DNA of 64,000 bases from Chryseobacterium sp. W4I1 (GTDB lineage: Bacteria; Bacteroidota; Bacteroidia; Flavobacteriales; Weeksellaceae), in the NCBI RefSeq assembly GCF_030816115.1, contig NZ_JAUSXQ010000001.1, positions 3,887,001-3,951,000 of the forward strand, given 5' to 3'. Numbering within the stretch: the stretch's first letter is position 1; the number at the start of each line of letters is the position of its first letter. Below the pieces are notes generated by a model. That model worked only from the letters and a program-made list of their open reading frames with translations. It had not been told where the DNA came from and made no database searches. Shown here one piece after another: positions 1 to 8,711 of the stretch. The position numbers were made by a program, and so were the translations under genes.

Positions 1-321
1 CAGATTCTGCATATAATACTCCGGATCTTCATCCGTCTTCTGCATTTTCTTCATCTTGTTGACCTGCTGTAATGCCTCGTTGGTGGCAATCCTGTAAAGC
101 CAGGTATACAGCTGGCTGTCATTTTTGAACTGGTGAAAATTCTGATAAGCTTTAATAAATGTCTCCTGCAGCGTATCCTGGGCAAGATCTCCATCTACAA
201 TAATTCTTCTGATATGCCAGTACAACCTGCTCTGATAAGCATCCATCAAGGCACGTACCCCTTTTTCCTGGGTCCGTGGATTCTGCATCAACGAAATAAT
301 TTCCGCGTCCTTAATCTTCAT
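1..321 (-). CDS. ECF RNA polymerase sigma factor, N-terminal part (3' end outside window)
   Basis: The reverse strand reads 107 codons from the ATG at 319-321 to the window edge. The product begins MKIKDAEIISLMQNP and contains the sigma-70 region 2 pattern, with DLAQDTLQETFIKAYQNF followed by TWLYRIATNEALQQV. That is the core-polymerase-binding and -10-recognition part of an ECF sigma factor. Region 4 lies outside the window, so target specificity and any anti-sigma partner cannot be seen. A well-spaced TTG/TAnnTTTG promoter lies just upstream. The family assignment is firm; the subgroup is unknown. Confidence 0.9.
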   Translation of the reverse strand, partial: MKIKDAEIISLMQNPRTQEKGVRALMDAYQSRLYWHIRRIIVDGDLAQDTLQETFIKAYQNFHQFKNDSQLYTWLYRIATNEALQQVNKMKKMQKTDEDPEYYMQNL

Positions 322-346
322 AAGATGCTTTCACTGTTTTGGATTA

Positions 347-379
347 CAAAAATAACCGAAAGTTAAATTACTTATTCAA
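347..379 (-). promoter_or_regulatory. Predicted promoter of the ECF sigma gene
   Basis: On the minus strand TTG (377-379) is followed after 22 nt by TATTTTTG (347-354). This fits the Bacteroidota consensus TTG-N17-23-TAnnTTTG. The box ends 25 nt before the sigma factor ATG. Confidence 0.6.
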
Positions 380-497
380 TTTTCAGTCCAAATATTTAAA
401 ATAATATCAGATGTTTATGCTGTGAGCCTTAAGCAGTAGGGAATAGGGGGCTGCTTATAAACTTCAGGCTTCTTTCTTCCATCTTCCTTTAAAATCT

Positions 498-505
498 TAT
501 CTTTG
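498..505 (+). promoter_or_regulatory. -7 element TATCTTTG immediately upstream of the DUF2520 gene
   Basis: TATCTTTG is a perfect TAnnTTTG box, but it ends only 4 nt before the ATG at 510. The transcript would then be leaderless or nearly so, unless another promoter is used. No TTG sits at the expected -33 position. Confidence 0.4.
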
Positions 506-509
506 TTAG

Positions 510-1259
510 ATGCAAATTGTAATCATAGGTTCCGGAAATGTGGCCTACCATATGGCAAAAGCTTTCAGTCTTAAAAAAATTCCATTGCTGCAGATTTTTG
601 GCAGAAATGGAGAAGAACTGAAGAAAATCTCTCAAGAACTGGATGTCCCATATTCTACGGAACATCTGGAGGATGCGGATCTGTACATCATCTGTGTAAG
701 TGATGCTTCTGTGGAAAATGTATCTAAGGTTATCACCAAAAAGGACGCACTGGTTGCCCACACTTCAGGATCTCTTCCCAAAGAAATTCTATCGGGGGAA
801 TACAGAAAATCAAGCTTTTATCCTTTGCAGACTTTTTCAAAATCGAAAGAGCTTGATTACGAAAAGATCCCATTTTTCATAGAAACTGAAAATGAAAGGG
901 ATAAGGAGATTCTTTTTGATCTTGCTTCCAAAATTTCACAAAATGTAATGGAAAGCAACCACGAAAAGAGAAAATATATTCATCTTACAGCTGTTTTTGC
1001 CTGCAATTTCGTTAATCATCTTTTTGCAAGAGCCAAAGAGATTTCTGATTCGCAGGAAATTCCTTTTAGTTATTTTCTGCCTCTTATTGATGAAACAGTG
1101 AAGAAAATTCATGAAATTGAACCTAAGGATGCCCAAACAGGACCGGCAGTAAGAAATGATGTAAGAGTGCTGGAATTACATGAGCAGTTATTAAAAGACG
1201 AAAGTCTTGAAATTTATAAGACAATGAATCATTCTATTCAGAAAATGTATGAGTTATAA
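510..1259 (+). CDS. Rossmann-like / DUF2520 domain protein
   Basis: This 249-residue protein starts with a dinucleotide-binding fold (MQIVIIGSGNVAYHMAKAF, glycine motif GSGNVA). It continues into a helical C-terminal domain typical of the Rossmann-like plus DUF2520 family, which resembles 6-phosphogluconate dehydrogenase-type or NADP-oxidoreductase-like proteins. The residues ACNFVNHLFARA near position 165 are characteristic of the second domain. The substrate is unknown. The gene overlaps the KdsC-like gene by 11 nt and is followed closely by maf, so the three probably form one operon. Metabolic role is not established for the family. Confidence 0.85.
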   Translation: MQIVIIGSGNVAYHMAKAFSLKKIPLLQIFGRNGEELKKISQELDVPYSTEHLEDADLYIICVSDASVENVSKVITKKDALVAHTSGSLPKEILSGEYRKSSFYPLQTFSKSKELDYEKIPFFIETENERDKEILFDLASKISQNVMESNHEKRKYIHLTAVFACNFVNHLFARAKEISDSQEIPFSYFLPLIDETVKKIHEIEPKDAQTGPAVRNDVRVLELHEQLLKDESLEIYKTMNHSIQKMYEL

Positions 1260-1767
1260 AGAGAAATTAAAAGATATTAAAGCGTTTGTGTTTGATGTAG
1301 ACGGAGTATTTACGGATGGAAGTGTGTATCTGATGCCCGGAGGAAATATGTGCAGGGTAATGAATGTCCTGGACGGATACGCTGTTGTTAAAGCATTAAA
1401 AAACAATTATTTAATAGGTGTCATTACGGGCGGAAATGATGATATGGTGAAACACAGAATCAATTATCTCGGAATAGATGATTATTATCCAAAATCCCAC
1501 AATAAGATGGCTGATTTTGAAGATTTTAAAAAGAAATATAATCTTAAAAATGAAGAGATCCTTACGATGGGTGATGATCTTCCGGATATCCATATTATGG
1601 AAAACTCTGCAATTGCTGCGTGCCCCGAAAATGCCGTTCCTGAAGTGAAAGGCATATCGAATTACATTTCTACCAAAAAAGGCGGAAGCGGTGCGGTACG
1701 TGACGTCATAGAGCAGGTAATGAAGGTTCAGGGGAACTGGCATGATGATAATACCCAATCTGTATAA
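1249..1767 (+). CDS. KdsC-like HAD phosphatase (3-deoxy-D-manno-octulosonate 8-phosphate phosphatase family)
   Basis: The 172-residue protein has HAD motif I as FDVDGVFTDG (near residues 15-24), motif II in VITGGND, and motif IV as GDDLPDI (near 108-114). It lacks a large cap domain, which is the architecture of KdsC, a tetrameric enzyme that dephosphorylates KDO-8-P in lipopolysaccharide core synthesis. Related N-acylneuraminate cytidylyltransferase-linked phosphatases look alike, so the exact substrate is less certain than the family. It overlaps the end of the upstream DUF2520 gene, suggesting translational coupling. The next gene, maf, starts 9 nt later. Confidence 0.85.
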   Translation: MSYKEKLKDIKAFVFDVDGVFTDGSVYLMPGGNMCRVMNVLDGYAVVKALKNNYLIGVITGGNDDMVKHRINYLGIDDYYPKSHNKMADFEDFKKKYNLKNEEILTMGDDLPDIHIMENSAIAACPENAVPEVKGISNYISTKKGGSGAVRDVIEQVMKVQGNWHDDNTQSV

Positions 1768-1776
1768 ACTCTTTTT

Positions 1777-2331
1777 ATGAAATTACTTTTAGCATCCCAG
1801 TCACCGAGGAGAAAAGAACTGCTTACTAACTTAGGCTTTGATTTTGAAGTGGTGAAAATAGACTGTGAAGAAATTCTTCCTGAGCATATCAAAATAGGAG
1901 AAGCCGCAGCCTATCTTTCTGAACTAAAGGCAAGGGCATTCAGAGAATTAACTGCTGATGAAGTTTTATTGACTGCTGATACTGTCGTGGCAGCAGATGG
2001 ACAAATCCTTGGAAAGCCAAAAGATGAGAAGGATGCCAGACAGATGCTCCGAATGCTTTCCGGGAAAACGCATCAGGTGTACACCGGAATCAGTATAAAA
2101 ACCACTGATAAAACCATTACAGAAACCGATGTGGCAGATGTAGAATTTGATGAAATTACCGATGATGAAATAGATTATTATGTTCAGAATTATAAACCTT
2201 TTGATAAAGCAGGAAGCTATGGCATTCAGGAATGGCTGGGTATGGCAAAGATCAGAAAGCTGAGCGGAAGCTTTTATACAATCATGGGGCTTCCTACCCA
2301 TTTGGTTTACAAAATTTTGAAGGAAATATAA
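1777..2331 (+). CDS. maf: Maf family nucleoside triphosphate pyrophosphatase
   Basis: The 184-residue product opens with LLASQSPRRKELL, the diagnostic Maf motif (S-x-S-P-R-R). It keeps TADTVV (near residues 67-72) and the GKP segment (near 78-80), plus KAGSYGIQE around 147-155. Family members hydrolyse dTTP, UTP or modified nucleotides to monophosphates as housecleaning enzymes. Length is normal for the family. It is the last gene of a tight three-gene run with the DUF2520 and KdsC-like genes. Specificity (YhdE-type or YceF-type) cannot be decided by eye. Confidence 0.93.
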   Translation: MKLLLASQSPRRKELLTNLGFDFEVVKIDCEEILPEHIKIGEAAAYLSELKARAFRELTADEVLLTADTVVAADGQILGKPKDEKDARQMLRMLSGKTHQVYTGISIKTTDKTITETDVADVEFDEITDDEIDYYVQNYKPFDKAGSYGIQEWLGMAKIRKLSGSFYTIMGLPTHLVYKILKEI

Positions 2332-2416
2332 ATCTTATTCATTACAAAATTTTGTTATTTTTACAAAATCATCAACTGCTGATAATAAAAAGCAGATAAG
2401 AGAGTTATATTGAATA

Positions 2417-4978
2417 ATGAAAAAGAATATTTTATTTCTTCTAATCATGTGTCTCGTTGCTTCCTGTGCTACTAAGATCAAAAAGCCGGAACAGCGTTCA
2501 AAATTCATGAAAGGATTCAACACCTACTATAATACCCTTTTTAATGCTAAAGACGCGTTAAACAGTGAGTTCACGAGTAGAGATAAGGGACATAAAGACA
2601 ATTTTTATGCACCTTACATTCCTATTCTTACTTTTGAAGACCAGCCTCTGGGAAGTGATCTGGGGCAATCTGCTGCTTTCGCCGAAAATTCTATGAAAAT
2701 GGCTGAAGTAAACGCTCCATCTTCAGGAAGGGGAATGCCCGGAATGCCACCAGGTAAGCCTGCTAATGGAAATTCTCCCGAAAATCCAGATGACCTACAG
2801 AACAAGGGGGCAACTACTTTAGAAATTGCTGAAGCAAAAGCTCAAAAAGCAATCACCAAATATTCCGTTATCAGAAGCGGCGAAGAAAAAAATAAGAAAA
2901 TTTTCGATGCTTACATGATCCTTGTACAGTCGAGAATCTACCAAAATAAAGCGGTACAGGCTCTTGATGCACTGAATTATGTTTTCACTCACATGAAGGA
3001 TGATAAAAGACTTCCTTTGGCAAGAATTTACCAGGGCGTTGCTTATGCGAAGATTGAAGATTATCATAAAGCCCATGAAACTTTTGCCAAGCTGAAAGGG
3101 GAGGATATTAATAAAAGCTATGCAAAACTATTGAGCATTTATTATGCTGAATCTCTTCTGGATGCAGGAAAAAAAGAGGAAGCAGCTACTGAACTTGACC
3201 GGGCTTTTGAACTGAATTCTGACCGTAAACTAAAGAGCAGAATTGCTTATCTAAGAGGTCAGGTTTCTGAAAACCTGGGCCAAAATGACAAAGCCCGTGA
3301 AAGCTTTACACAGGCTTATAAATATGCCAACGATTTTGAATTTGAAGTAAAATCCCAAATTGCTATTGCCAAGACTTTCAATGGGAAAGGAGATTATAAC
3401 GGGGCGAAAAATTATCTTGAAGGGATCAGTAAAAAAGGAACTTACGGCTCCAGAAAGAATGAATTTTATTATGCTTTAGGTTTAATGGCCAATAAGGCAG
3501 GCAAGCAGGATGAAGCTCAGCAGTTTTTCAGGAAATCATTATTTGAGAAAGTTTCTGATCCCCAGGTGAGAGGCCTTACTTATTACGAAATAGGGAAGAG
3601 CTATCTTGAAAAAAACGACTACATCGGCGCCGGAACTTATTATGATTCTGCGCTTGCGGTGATGACCTATGAACCTTCAAAAATTCTTTTAAAGGATCAA
3701 TCCGGATATATCAAGAAGATCTCCAAAAACTATTATCTGATCAAGAAGAATGACAGTATTCTTTCTTTAGCGAAGATGAGTGAACCTCAGAAAACTGACT
3801 TTTTCACAAAATATATCGCTAAACTGAAAGCGAAGGAAGAAAGAGAAGAGCAGGAGAGAAGACGGGCAGAAAGAAGCAAAGGTTTTGATGGTGGAGATTA
3901 CAGTGCCAATTCTATATTTGCCAATAATGCCAATTCTTTTGAAGATTTCGGGGTTACCACGAAAGGCTTTTATTTCAGTAATACGGGAACGATTAGTAAA
4001 GGAACTTCTTCGTTTAAACAGATTTGGGGAGACAGGGCACTGTCTGACAACTGGCGTTATTCTAAAAAAATGGCCACTATTGAAGACATGAAAAATGAAG
4101 CTCTGGGAGTAACTTCTGCTCCTAACCCGAGACGTTTTGAAGCAACCTACTATATTGAGCAAATCCCTACTGATCAGGAAAAATTGGGGCAATTAAAGAA
4201 AGACAGGGATACCGCTTCTCTTGGCTTGGGCGTGATGTACCAGAACTATTTTACGAATACTCCTTTAGCCACAAAAACTTTATATGATCTTGTTGATGTA
4301 AAACCTGAGGAAAAAGTAATGCTTCAGGCTCTCTATGAAATATTTGCCATGAATTATCAGAAGAATCCGCAGGCGTCAGAAAGAGCGAAACAGATTCTTT
4401 TGGCGGATTATCCTTATACTTCTTATGCAGAATTTGCAAGAAATCCTAAAAATAACTCATTTGTAAAGTCTTCTGCAGATGTTGAAAATGAGTATAAAAA
4501 AGCATACGCTCTATATGAATCTGAGAAATTTGCTGATAGCCGGGATATTATAGACCAGACTATACAAAAGTATCCCAAAGATGCCCTAATCCCAAAATTT
4601 CAGCTATTAAATGCTTTTAATACAGGTAAAATGAGCGGAAAAGAAGTCATGATCCTACAGCTTGAACAAATAGCTTTAAATTATTCCAAAACACCGGAAG
4701 GTATAAAGGCTAAGGAAATGCTGAATTATCTGAAAAGTGAACTTTCTTTTCAGGCTACAGACAATAAGGGAAATACTCTTCCACAACAGCCGGGAGCCCC
4801 CGTACAGCCTGTACAGAATAAAAATAACGGTATTCCACAGAATCCACCCGGAAATGATCTGAACAGCCAGCTTCAGCAGTCTGTACAAAATATAGAGGTT
4901 GATCCTAAAAAATCAAACCAAAAATCAAAAAGGCCCAAGAATAGTATTCCTGATGGCCCTCCTGAGATGTCAAAATAA
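2417..4978 (+). CDS. sprE: Type IX secretion / gliding motility TPR lipoprotein SprE (PorW)
   Basis: An 853-residue lipoprotein. The signal peptide ends in a lipobox with Cys17 (VASC), so the mature protein is predicted to be lipidated. It contains repeated tetratricopeptide-like helices from about residue 120 to 450 and again near 690-770, and a Pro/Gln/Asn-rich C-terminal tail. The start KFMKGFNTYYNTLFNAKDAL is typical of SprE/PorW, a component required for type IX secretion in Bacteroidota and for gliding where that occurs. An 85-nt spacer separates it from maf. It converges on tsaB and shares a terminator with it. Confidence 0.9.
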   Translation: MKKNILFLLIMCLVASCATKIKKPEQRSKFMKGFNTYYNTLFNAKDALNSEFTSRDKGHKDNFYAPYIPILTFEDQPLGSDLGQSAAFAENSMKMAEVNAPSSGRGMPGMPPGKPANGNSPENPDDLQNKGATTLEIAEAKAQKAITKYSVIRSGEEKNKKIFDAYMILVQSRIYQNKAVQALDALNYVFTHMKDDKRLPLARIYQGVAYAKIEDYHKAHETFAKLKGEDINKSYAKLLSIYYAESLLDAGKKEEAATELDRAFELNSDRKLKSRIAYLRGQVSENLGQNDKARESFTQAYKYANDFEFEVKSQIAIAKTFNGKGDYNGAKNYLEGISKKGTYGSRKNEFYYALGLMANKAGKQDEAQQFFRKSLFEKVSDPQVRGLTYYEIGKSYLEKNDYIGAGTYYDSALAVMTYEPSKILLKDQSGYIKKISKNYYLIKKNDSILSLAKMSEPQKTDFFTKYIAKLKAKEEREEQERRRAERSKGFDGGDYSANSIFANNANSFEDFGVTTKGFYFSNTGTISKGTSSFKQIWGDRALSDNWRYSKKMATIEDMKNEALGVTSAPNPRRFEATYYIEQIPTDQEKLGQLKKDRDTASLGLGVMYQNYFTNTPLATKTLYDLVDVKPEEKVMLQALYEIFAMNYQKNPQASERAKQILLADYPYTSYAEFARNPKNNSFVKSSADVENEYKKAYALYESEKFADSRDIIDQTIQKYPKDALIPKFQLLNAFNTGKMSGKEVMILQLEQIALNYSKTPEGIKAKEMLNYLKSELSFQATDNKGNTLPQQPGAPVQPVQNKNNGIPQNPPGNDLNSQLQQSVQNIEVDPKKSNQKSKRPKNSIPDGPPEMSK

Positions 4979-5015
4979 AAAAGAAAAGCGAAGATTAATC
5001 TTCGCTTTTCTTTTT
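4978..5015. terminator. Bidirectional terminator between sprE and tsaB
   Basis: A perfect inverted repeat of 19-nt arms (4978-4996 and 4997-5015) contains GCGAAGATT/AATCTTCGC flanked by A and T tracts. It can terminate transcripts from either side. It overlaps the last codons of tsaB (the KKKSED tail and stop at 4995), so the terminator is partly coding. Confidence 0.85.
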
Positions 5016-5675
5016 CTTTACCCCATGGAAATCTTTGAGATAGAACGGTTCAAAATAGGCTATATCTTCAAAGTCTTTTTGATTTATCTTTTCGATGGTC
5101 TTTTTGATCAGGTATTGTGCGGAAGGATATAAATCATCTCTGAAATCTGCCTGAGGAAGATCCAGGATTTCTTTCGCTTTCTTTGCGCCGTCACCTACAA
5201 AAACCACTTTTTTATCTTTAAATTCTTCGAACGAAGTTTCATCTAAAATCTTCGCTTCGGTCCGGGACAATTCTTTTCCAGTATTGCCATCATAAACGCC
5301 CGTATAGACCTCCATCCTCCTTGCATCGATCAATGGCACTATATAATCATAGTTTTCACTTAAAAAAGGCTCTATCATGCTTTCTAACGAATTTACAGCT
5401 ATCAGCGGAACTTTCAGTCCATAACAGAAACCTTTTGCTGAAGCTGCTCCAATTCTCAATCCGGTATAAGAACCCGGTCCTTTACCCAGCGAAACAGCCT
5501 CAATATCTTTCATGGTGAGCCCCGCACCCTCCAGTGCCCATTCTACATAAGTATGAAGGCTCTCAGACTGCTTATAGTTTTCCGAAACTTCTTCGCAGAG
5601 ACATAAGAGATTTTCATCATCTGAAATAGCTACAGAACAGTTTTTGGAAGAGGTTTCCAGATATAGGATTTTCAT
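4995..5675 (-). CDS. tsaB: tRNA threonylcarbamoyladenosine biosynthesis protein TsaB
   Basis: A 226-residue ASKHA-fold protein beginning MKILYLETSSKNCSVAI, with LGKGPGSYTGLRIGAA near residues 63-78, the TsaB signature. TsaB is the non-catalytic partner that dimerises with TsaD and, with TsaE and TsaC, makes t6A at position 37 of ANN-decoding tRNAs. It acts in the cytoplasm. The extreme C-terminus is a lysine-rich tail ending KKKKSED, encoded inside the shared terminator hairpin. It is transcribed away from the SDR gene upstream on the same strand. Confidence 0.93.
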   Translation of the reverse strand: MKILYLETSSKNCSVAISDDENLLCLCEEVSENYKQSESLHTYVEWALEGAGLTMKDIEAVSLGKGPGSYTGLRIGAASAKGFCYGLKVPLIAVNSLESMIEPFLSENYDYIVPLIDARRMEVYTGVYDGNTGKELSRTEAKILDETSFEEFKDKKVVFVGDGAKKAKEILDLPQADFRDDLYPSAQYLIKKTIEKINQKDFEDIAYFEPFYLKDFHGVKKKKSED

Positions 5676-5759
5676 TTCTTTAATTTTAAGCTAAAAGGTA
5701 AAATGGCAAAAGACAAAATTACCCTGAATATTCTGCAAATTTATGCCTTTATTTTGAGA

Positions 5760-6509
5760 CTATTTTCTGTAAATGGTTCTCGGTTCACTCTGTGCACTTG
5801 GATAAATAGTCATATATGAAACCATAACATGTTTTGGAGCATTTACGCAGTAAGCAATGGCATCAGCAATATCTTCAGCTTTTAATGCTTCATATCCCGC
5901 ATATACGGTAGACGCCCTTTCACTATCTCCTTTAAACCTTACCAGAGAAAAATCTGTTTCCACAGCTCCCGGCTGAATGTTGGTCACTTTGATCCCGAAT
6001 TCTGTAAGCTCCAAACGCATTCCATCAGAAATTACATCAACTGCTTTTTTAGTTGCGCAGTATACCGTACCATTAGCATAGGTCTGTCTTGCTGCTACTG
6101 AACTAATGTTTACAATATGCCCTGTATTCCGCTCTTTCATGGAAGGAATAATCATTTTGGAAACATATAGAAGTCCTTTTACATTCCCATCGATCATGGA
6201 ATCCCAATCCGCTGTATTTCCGGAAGAAAGAGGCTCTAAACCGTGAGCATTTCCAGCATTATTGATCAAAACATCAATAGCTTTCCATTCTTCAGGAAGC
6301 GAATTGATTGCTTTTTCAACTTCTTCCAGATTCCTTACATCAAATAATAAACTAAATATTTCGGTGTACTGGGAAAGTTCAGCTTTTACTGATTCTAAAA
6401 CTTCATTTCTCCTGCCACAGATAATCATTCTGTTTCCCTGTTTTGCCAGTAGCTCGGCAGTTGATTTTCCTATTCCGGAGGTAGCTCCGGTGATGAGTAT
6501 TGTTTTCAT
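5760..6509 (-). CDS. Short-chain dehydrogenase/reductase (YdfG-like SDR)
   Basis: A 249-residue classical SDR: cofactor motif TGATSGIGKS (residues 7-16), NNAG (near 87-90), catalytic Ser in INISSVAA and the YxxxK pair in YCATKKA (near 150-156). The C-terminal part (GAVETDFSLVRFKGD) resembles YdfG-type NADP-dependent 3-hydroxy acid / serine dehydrogenases. The true substrate is not determinable. It is 84 nt upstream of tsaB on the same strand, and an imperfect hairpin repeat lies before its start. Confidence 0.88.
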   Translation of the reverse strand: MKTILITGATSGIGKSTAELLAKQGNRMIICGRRNEVLESVKAELSQYTEIFSLLFDVRNLEEVEKAINSLPEEWKAIDVLINNAGNAHGLEPLSSGNTADWDSMIDGNVKGLLYVSKMIIPSMKERNTGHIVNISSVAARQTYANGTVYCATKKAVDVISDGMRLELTEFGIKVTNIQPGAVETDFSLVRFKGDSERASTVYAGYEALKAEDIADAIAYCVNAPKHVMVSYMTIYPSAQSEPRTIYRK

Positions 6510-6545
6510 AATTTCTTTTTTAATGTAGCAATGTATCAGTTTATC

Positions 6546-6587
6546 AATGTAACAATGGCAGATCGTGGATTTGACTATTGTTACACT
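6546..6587. repeat. Imperfect inverted repeat in the SDR-YraN spacer
   Basis: A segment at 6546-6558 (AATGTAACAATGG) pairs with 6575-6587 (CTATTGTTACACT) at 11 of 13 positions, around a 16-nt loop. The flanks are built from further near-repeats of ATGTATCA and ATGTAACA type. It looks like one of the small dispersed intergenic repeats of flavobacterial genomes rather than a strong terminator. Confidence 0.5.
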
Positions 6588-6618
6588 GGTACATTATCAG
6601 ATTGTTAAATTATTATAA

Positions 6619-6990
6619 TCAGTTGGCATCAAATGCTTCAAAAGCATCAGTTATATGTTCAATGGTCAGTTTCTTTTTTTTATCAGGAAGCACGGAAATA
6701 ATATCAAATCTCACTTCATTACTCCTGTTAAATTCTTCAAGATAATGGTTAGCCGCTGTTACAATAGACTTAATTTTAGACTTTGTGACTGCTTCCTGAG
6801 GCAGCATAAAAGCATCAGTAGAACGGGCCTTTACTTCTACAATAATAATCAGGTCCTCTTTTTCAGCAATGATATCAATTTCAGCTTTTTGAAACCGAAA
6901 ATTCCTGGTAATCACTTTGTAGCCGTTCTTCTGCAGATATTCAGCTGCAAGATCTTCTGCTATTTTACCGAAATCGTTGTGAGTTGCCAT
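6619..6990 (-). CDS. YraN family (UPF0102) nuclease-fold protein
   Basis: The 123-residue protein carries GKIAEDLAAEYLQKNGYKV at the N-terminus, then RNFRFQKAEIDIIAE and VEVKARS. These form the E-x-D-x-V/I-x-V-K pattern of the Holliday-junction-resolvase-like endonuclease fold found in YraN. Length is normal for the family. No biochemical role is established; homologues are widespread and usually sit among housekeeping genes. It is followed on the same strand by the SDR gene and preceded by the LD-carboxypeptidase gene. Confidence 0.9.
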   Translation of the reverse strand: MATHNDFGKIAEDLAAEYLQKNGYKVITRNFRFQKAEIDIIAEKEDLIIIVEVKARSTDAFMLPQEAVTKSKIKSIVTAANHYLEEFNRSNEVRFDIISVLPDKKKKLTIEHITDAFEAFDAN

Positions 6991-7034
6991 CTTTCAAGTT
7001 TGAGAGTAGAAGCGTTTATGGAAATTGTTCTTTT

Positions 7035-7964
7035 TTAAAACTCAATCTTAACTTTATCCTTAACCTGTAATTTCACATTTCCACCAATAATCAGAGGTCT
7101 GTTATCTTTAATATGTCCGTTTGGAAATCCGAAAACAACAGGAAATTTATATTTTGAAATTCTCTCTGAGATCAGTTTATAGGCAAATTCATCGAAGCTT
7201 TCTTCATAGCTTTTATTTTCTTTTTCATCACCCATATTGGTCATTCCACCAATAATTAATCCTTTTATTTTAGTGAAAACTCCGGCTAATTCCAGGCTCA
7301 TGATCATTCGATCCAAGGCATAGAAATTCTCTCCTATATCTTCAATGAATAAAATTTTGTCCTTAAAGTCAAAAGAATATTTCGTTCCTAAAAGAGCATA
7401 GATTAAGGCTAAATTACCTCCAACCAGCTCTCCTTCAATATTCCCTGCTTTATTAAATTGATTTGATTTTAAAGCGTATTTAGGACTTTTTCCTTTTAAA
7501 ATATCAAAGATCAGATCATAAGCTTTATCTGTCACTCCAAAGCTGGATGTTTTGATGGTCTGTCCGTGAATAGATGCGAAACCTTTTTTCAATAAATAGC
7601 TTTGTATAACAGTATTATCAGAATATCCTATGTACCATTTTGGATTTTCTGTAAAACTTTTCAGATTCAAATGCTGAATGAGATGCTGGCATCCGTAGCC
7701 TCCTCTGGAAGCCCAGATTGCAGAAATATCCTGATCGTTTAAAGCCCAGTTGATATCTTTTATTCTTTCCTGCTCTGTTCCTCCATAATTATACCCATTT
7801 GAAAACTTTGCATACAGATGCTCACCTAAAACAGGCTCAAAACCTCTGCTTTTAATCATTTCTATTCCTTTTTCAAGTTGGGTAGCATCTACAGCTCCGG
7901 CAGGGGAAATAACCGCTATTTTGGCTCCTTTTTTAAGGGCTTTTGGAAAGATTATCTTTTTCAT
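7035..7964 (-). CDS. LD-carboxypeptidase (peptidase family S66)
   Basis: A 309-residue protein with AVISPAG near the N-terminus and the nucleophile region YIGYSDNT (near residues 92-99), which fits the GxSD pattern of S66. The later conserved Glu (LFIEDIGE) and His (FPNGHIKDN) complete the expected Ser-Glu-His triad. These cytoplasmic enzymes remove the terminal D-Ala from recycled murein tetrapeptides. Its ATG overlaps the LysE-family stop codon by 4 nt (ATGA), indicating translational coupling to the transporter gene upstream. Confidence 0.92.
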   Translation of the reverse strand: MKKIIFPKALKKGAKIAVISPAGAVDATQLEKGIEMIKSRGFEPVLGEHLYAKFSNGYNYGGTEQERIKDINWALNDQDISAIWASRGGYGCQHLIQHLNLKSFTENPKWYIGYSDNTVIQSYLLKKGFASIHGQTIKTSSFGVTDKAYDLIFDILKGKSPKYALKSNQFNKAGNIEGELVGGNLALIYALLGTKYSFDFKDKILFIEDIGENFYALDRMIMSLELAGVFTKIKGLIIGGMTNMGDEKENKSYEESFDEFAYKLISERISKYKFPVVFGFPNGHIKDNRPLIIGGNVKLQVKDKVKIEF

Positions 7965-8647
7965 TGTGTTTTTTGATACTTGATTTCTTTTTTTTCAGCT
8001 TCTTCTAAACGTCTGTCGAACTGATTGAATTTCTTAAAGCTCTGCAGAAATATAAAGAAACTGAAAACAATAAGAATCCCACCTACAATCCTTCTGATTT
8101 TGTTGGCGAGTTTCTGGGTAAGTTTATCGTGAAATTGTTTTGCTAAAAATATTTTGGCCAGGTCAATACACAGATAAGTGCCAATGACTATGCTTACATA
8201 AAGAATAAAACTGCTGGTATCAGGATATTGGTTTCTTACGGAAATCACCGTAACAAGCCAGAAAAGGATAACACCAACGTTCAAGAGATTGAAGAAAAAA
8301 CCATTGAAAAACGTTTTAAAATAGTTCTGGCCAATGATTCTTTCTTCACCGGACATATGCATTTTGGTCTTGGTGACTATCATGACGATTCCGTACACAA
8401 ATATAAGTATAGATGTGATCCTGTAAAATCCGGGATGTTTATCTATTAAAGTAACAATATCTGCACTTGCATAATAAGCAGCAACAATGCATAATATATC
8501 TGCCGTAATAACTCCGAGGTCCAGTGCCAGAGCGTGTCTTGGTCCTCTGGAAAAACTGGTTTCAATTAACAGGAAAAAAATAGGTCCTATAAAAACCAGG
8601 CTTAGCATAAATCCTAAGACAACGGCAGAAAGTACAAGTTCAAACAT
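7961..8647 (-). CDS. LysE family transporter-like membrane protein
   Basis: A 228-residue polytopic membrane protein with about six hydrophobic segments. The first carries GFMLSLVFIGPIFFLL, matching the G-x-x-P helix of LysE/RhtB exporters. The C-terminus is charged (EEAEKKEIKYQK). Family members export amino acids or related metabolites. The gene is translationally coupled (4-nt overlap) to an LD-carboxypeptidase gene, so a cell-wall amino acid substrate is possible but unproven. The substrate is unknown. Confidence 0.82.
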   Translation of the reverse strand: MFELVLSAVVLGFMLSLVFIGPIFFLLIETSFSRGPRHALALDLGVITADILCIVAAYYASADIVTLIDKHPGFYRITSILIFVYGIVMIVTKTKMHMSGEERIIGQNYFKTFFNGFFFNLLNVGVILFWLVTVISVRNQYPDTSSFILYVSIVIGTYLCIDLAKIFLAKQFHDKLTQKLANKIRRIVGGILIVFSFFIFLQSFKKFNQFDRRLEEAEKKEIKYQKTQ

Positions 8648-8711
8648 TCAATAGTATTTTAAATGAAAAAAATTTCATCCCTTTTATACAAAGTTATACT
8701 TTATGATTTAA

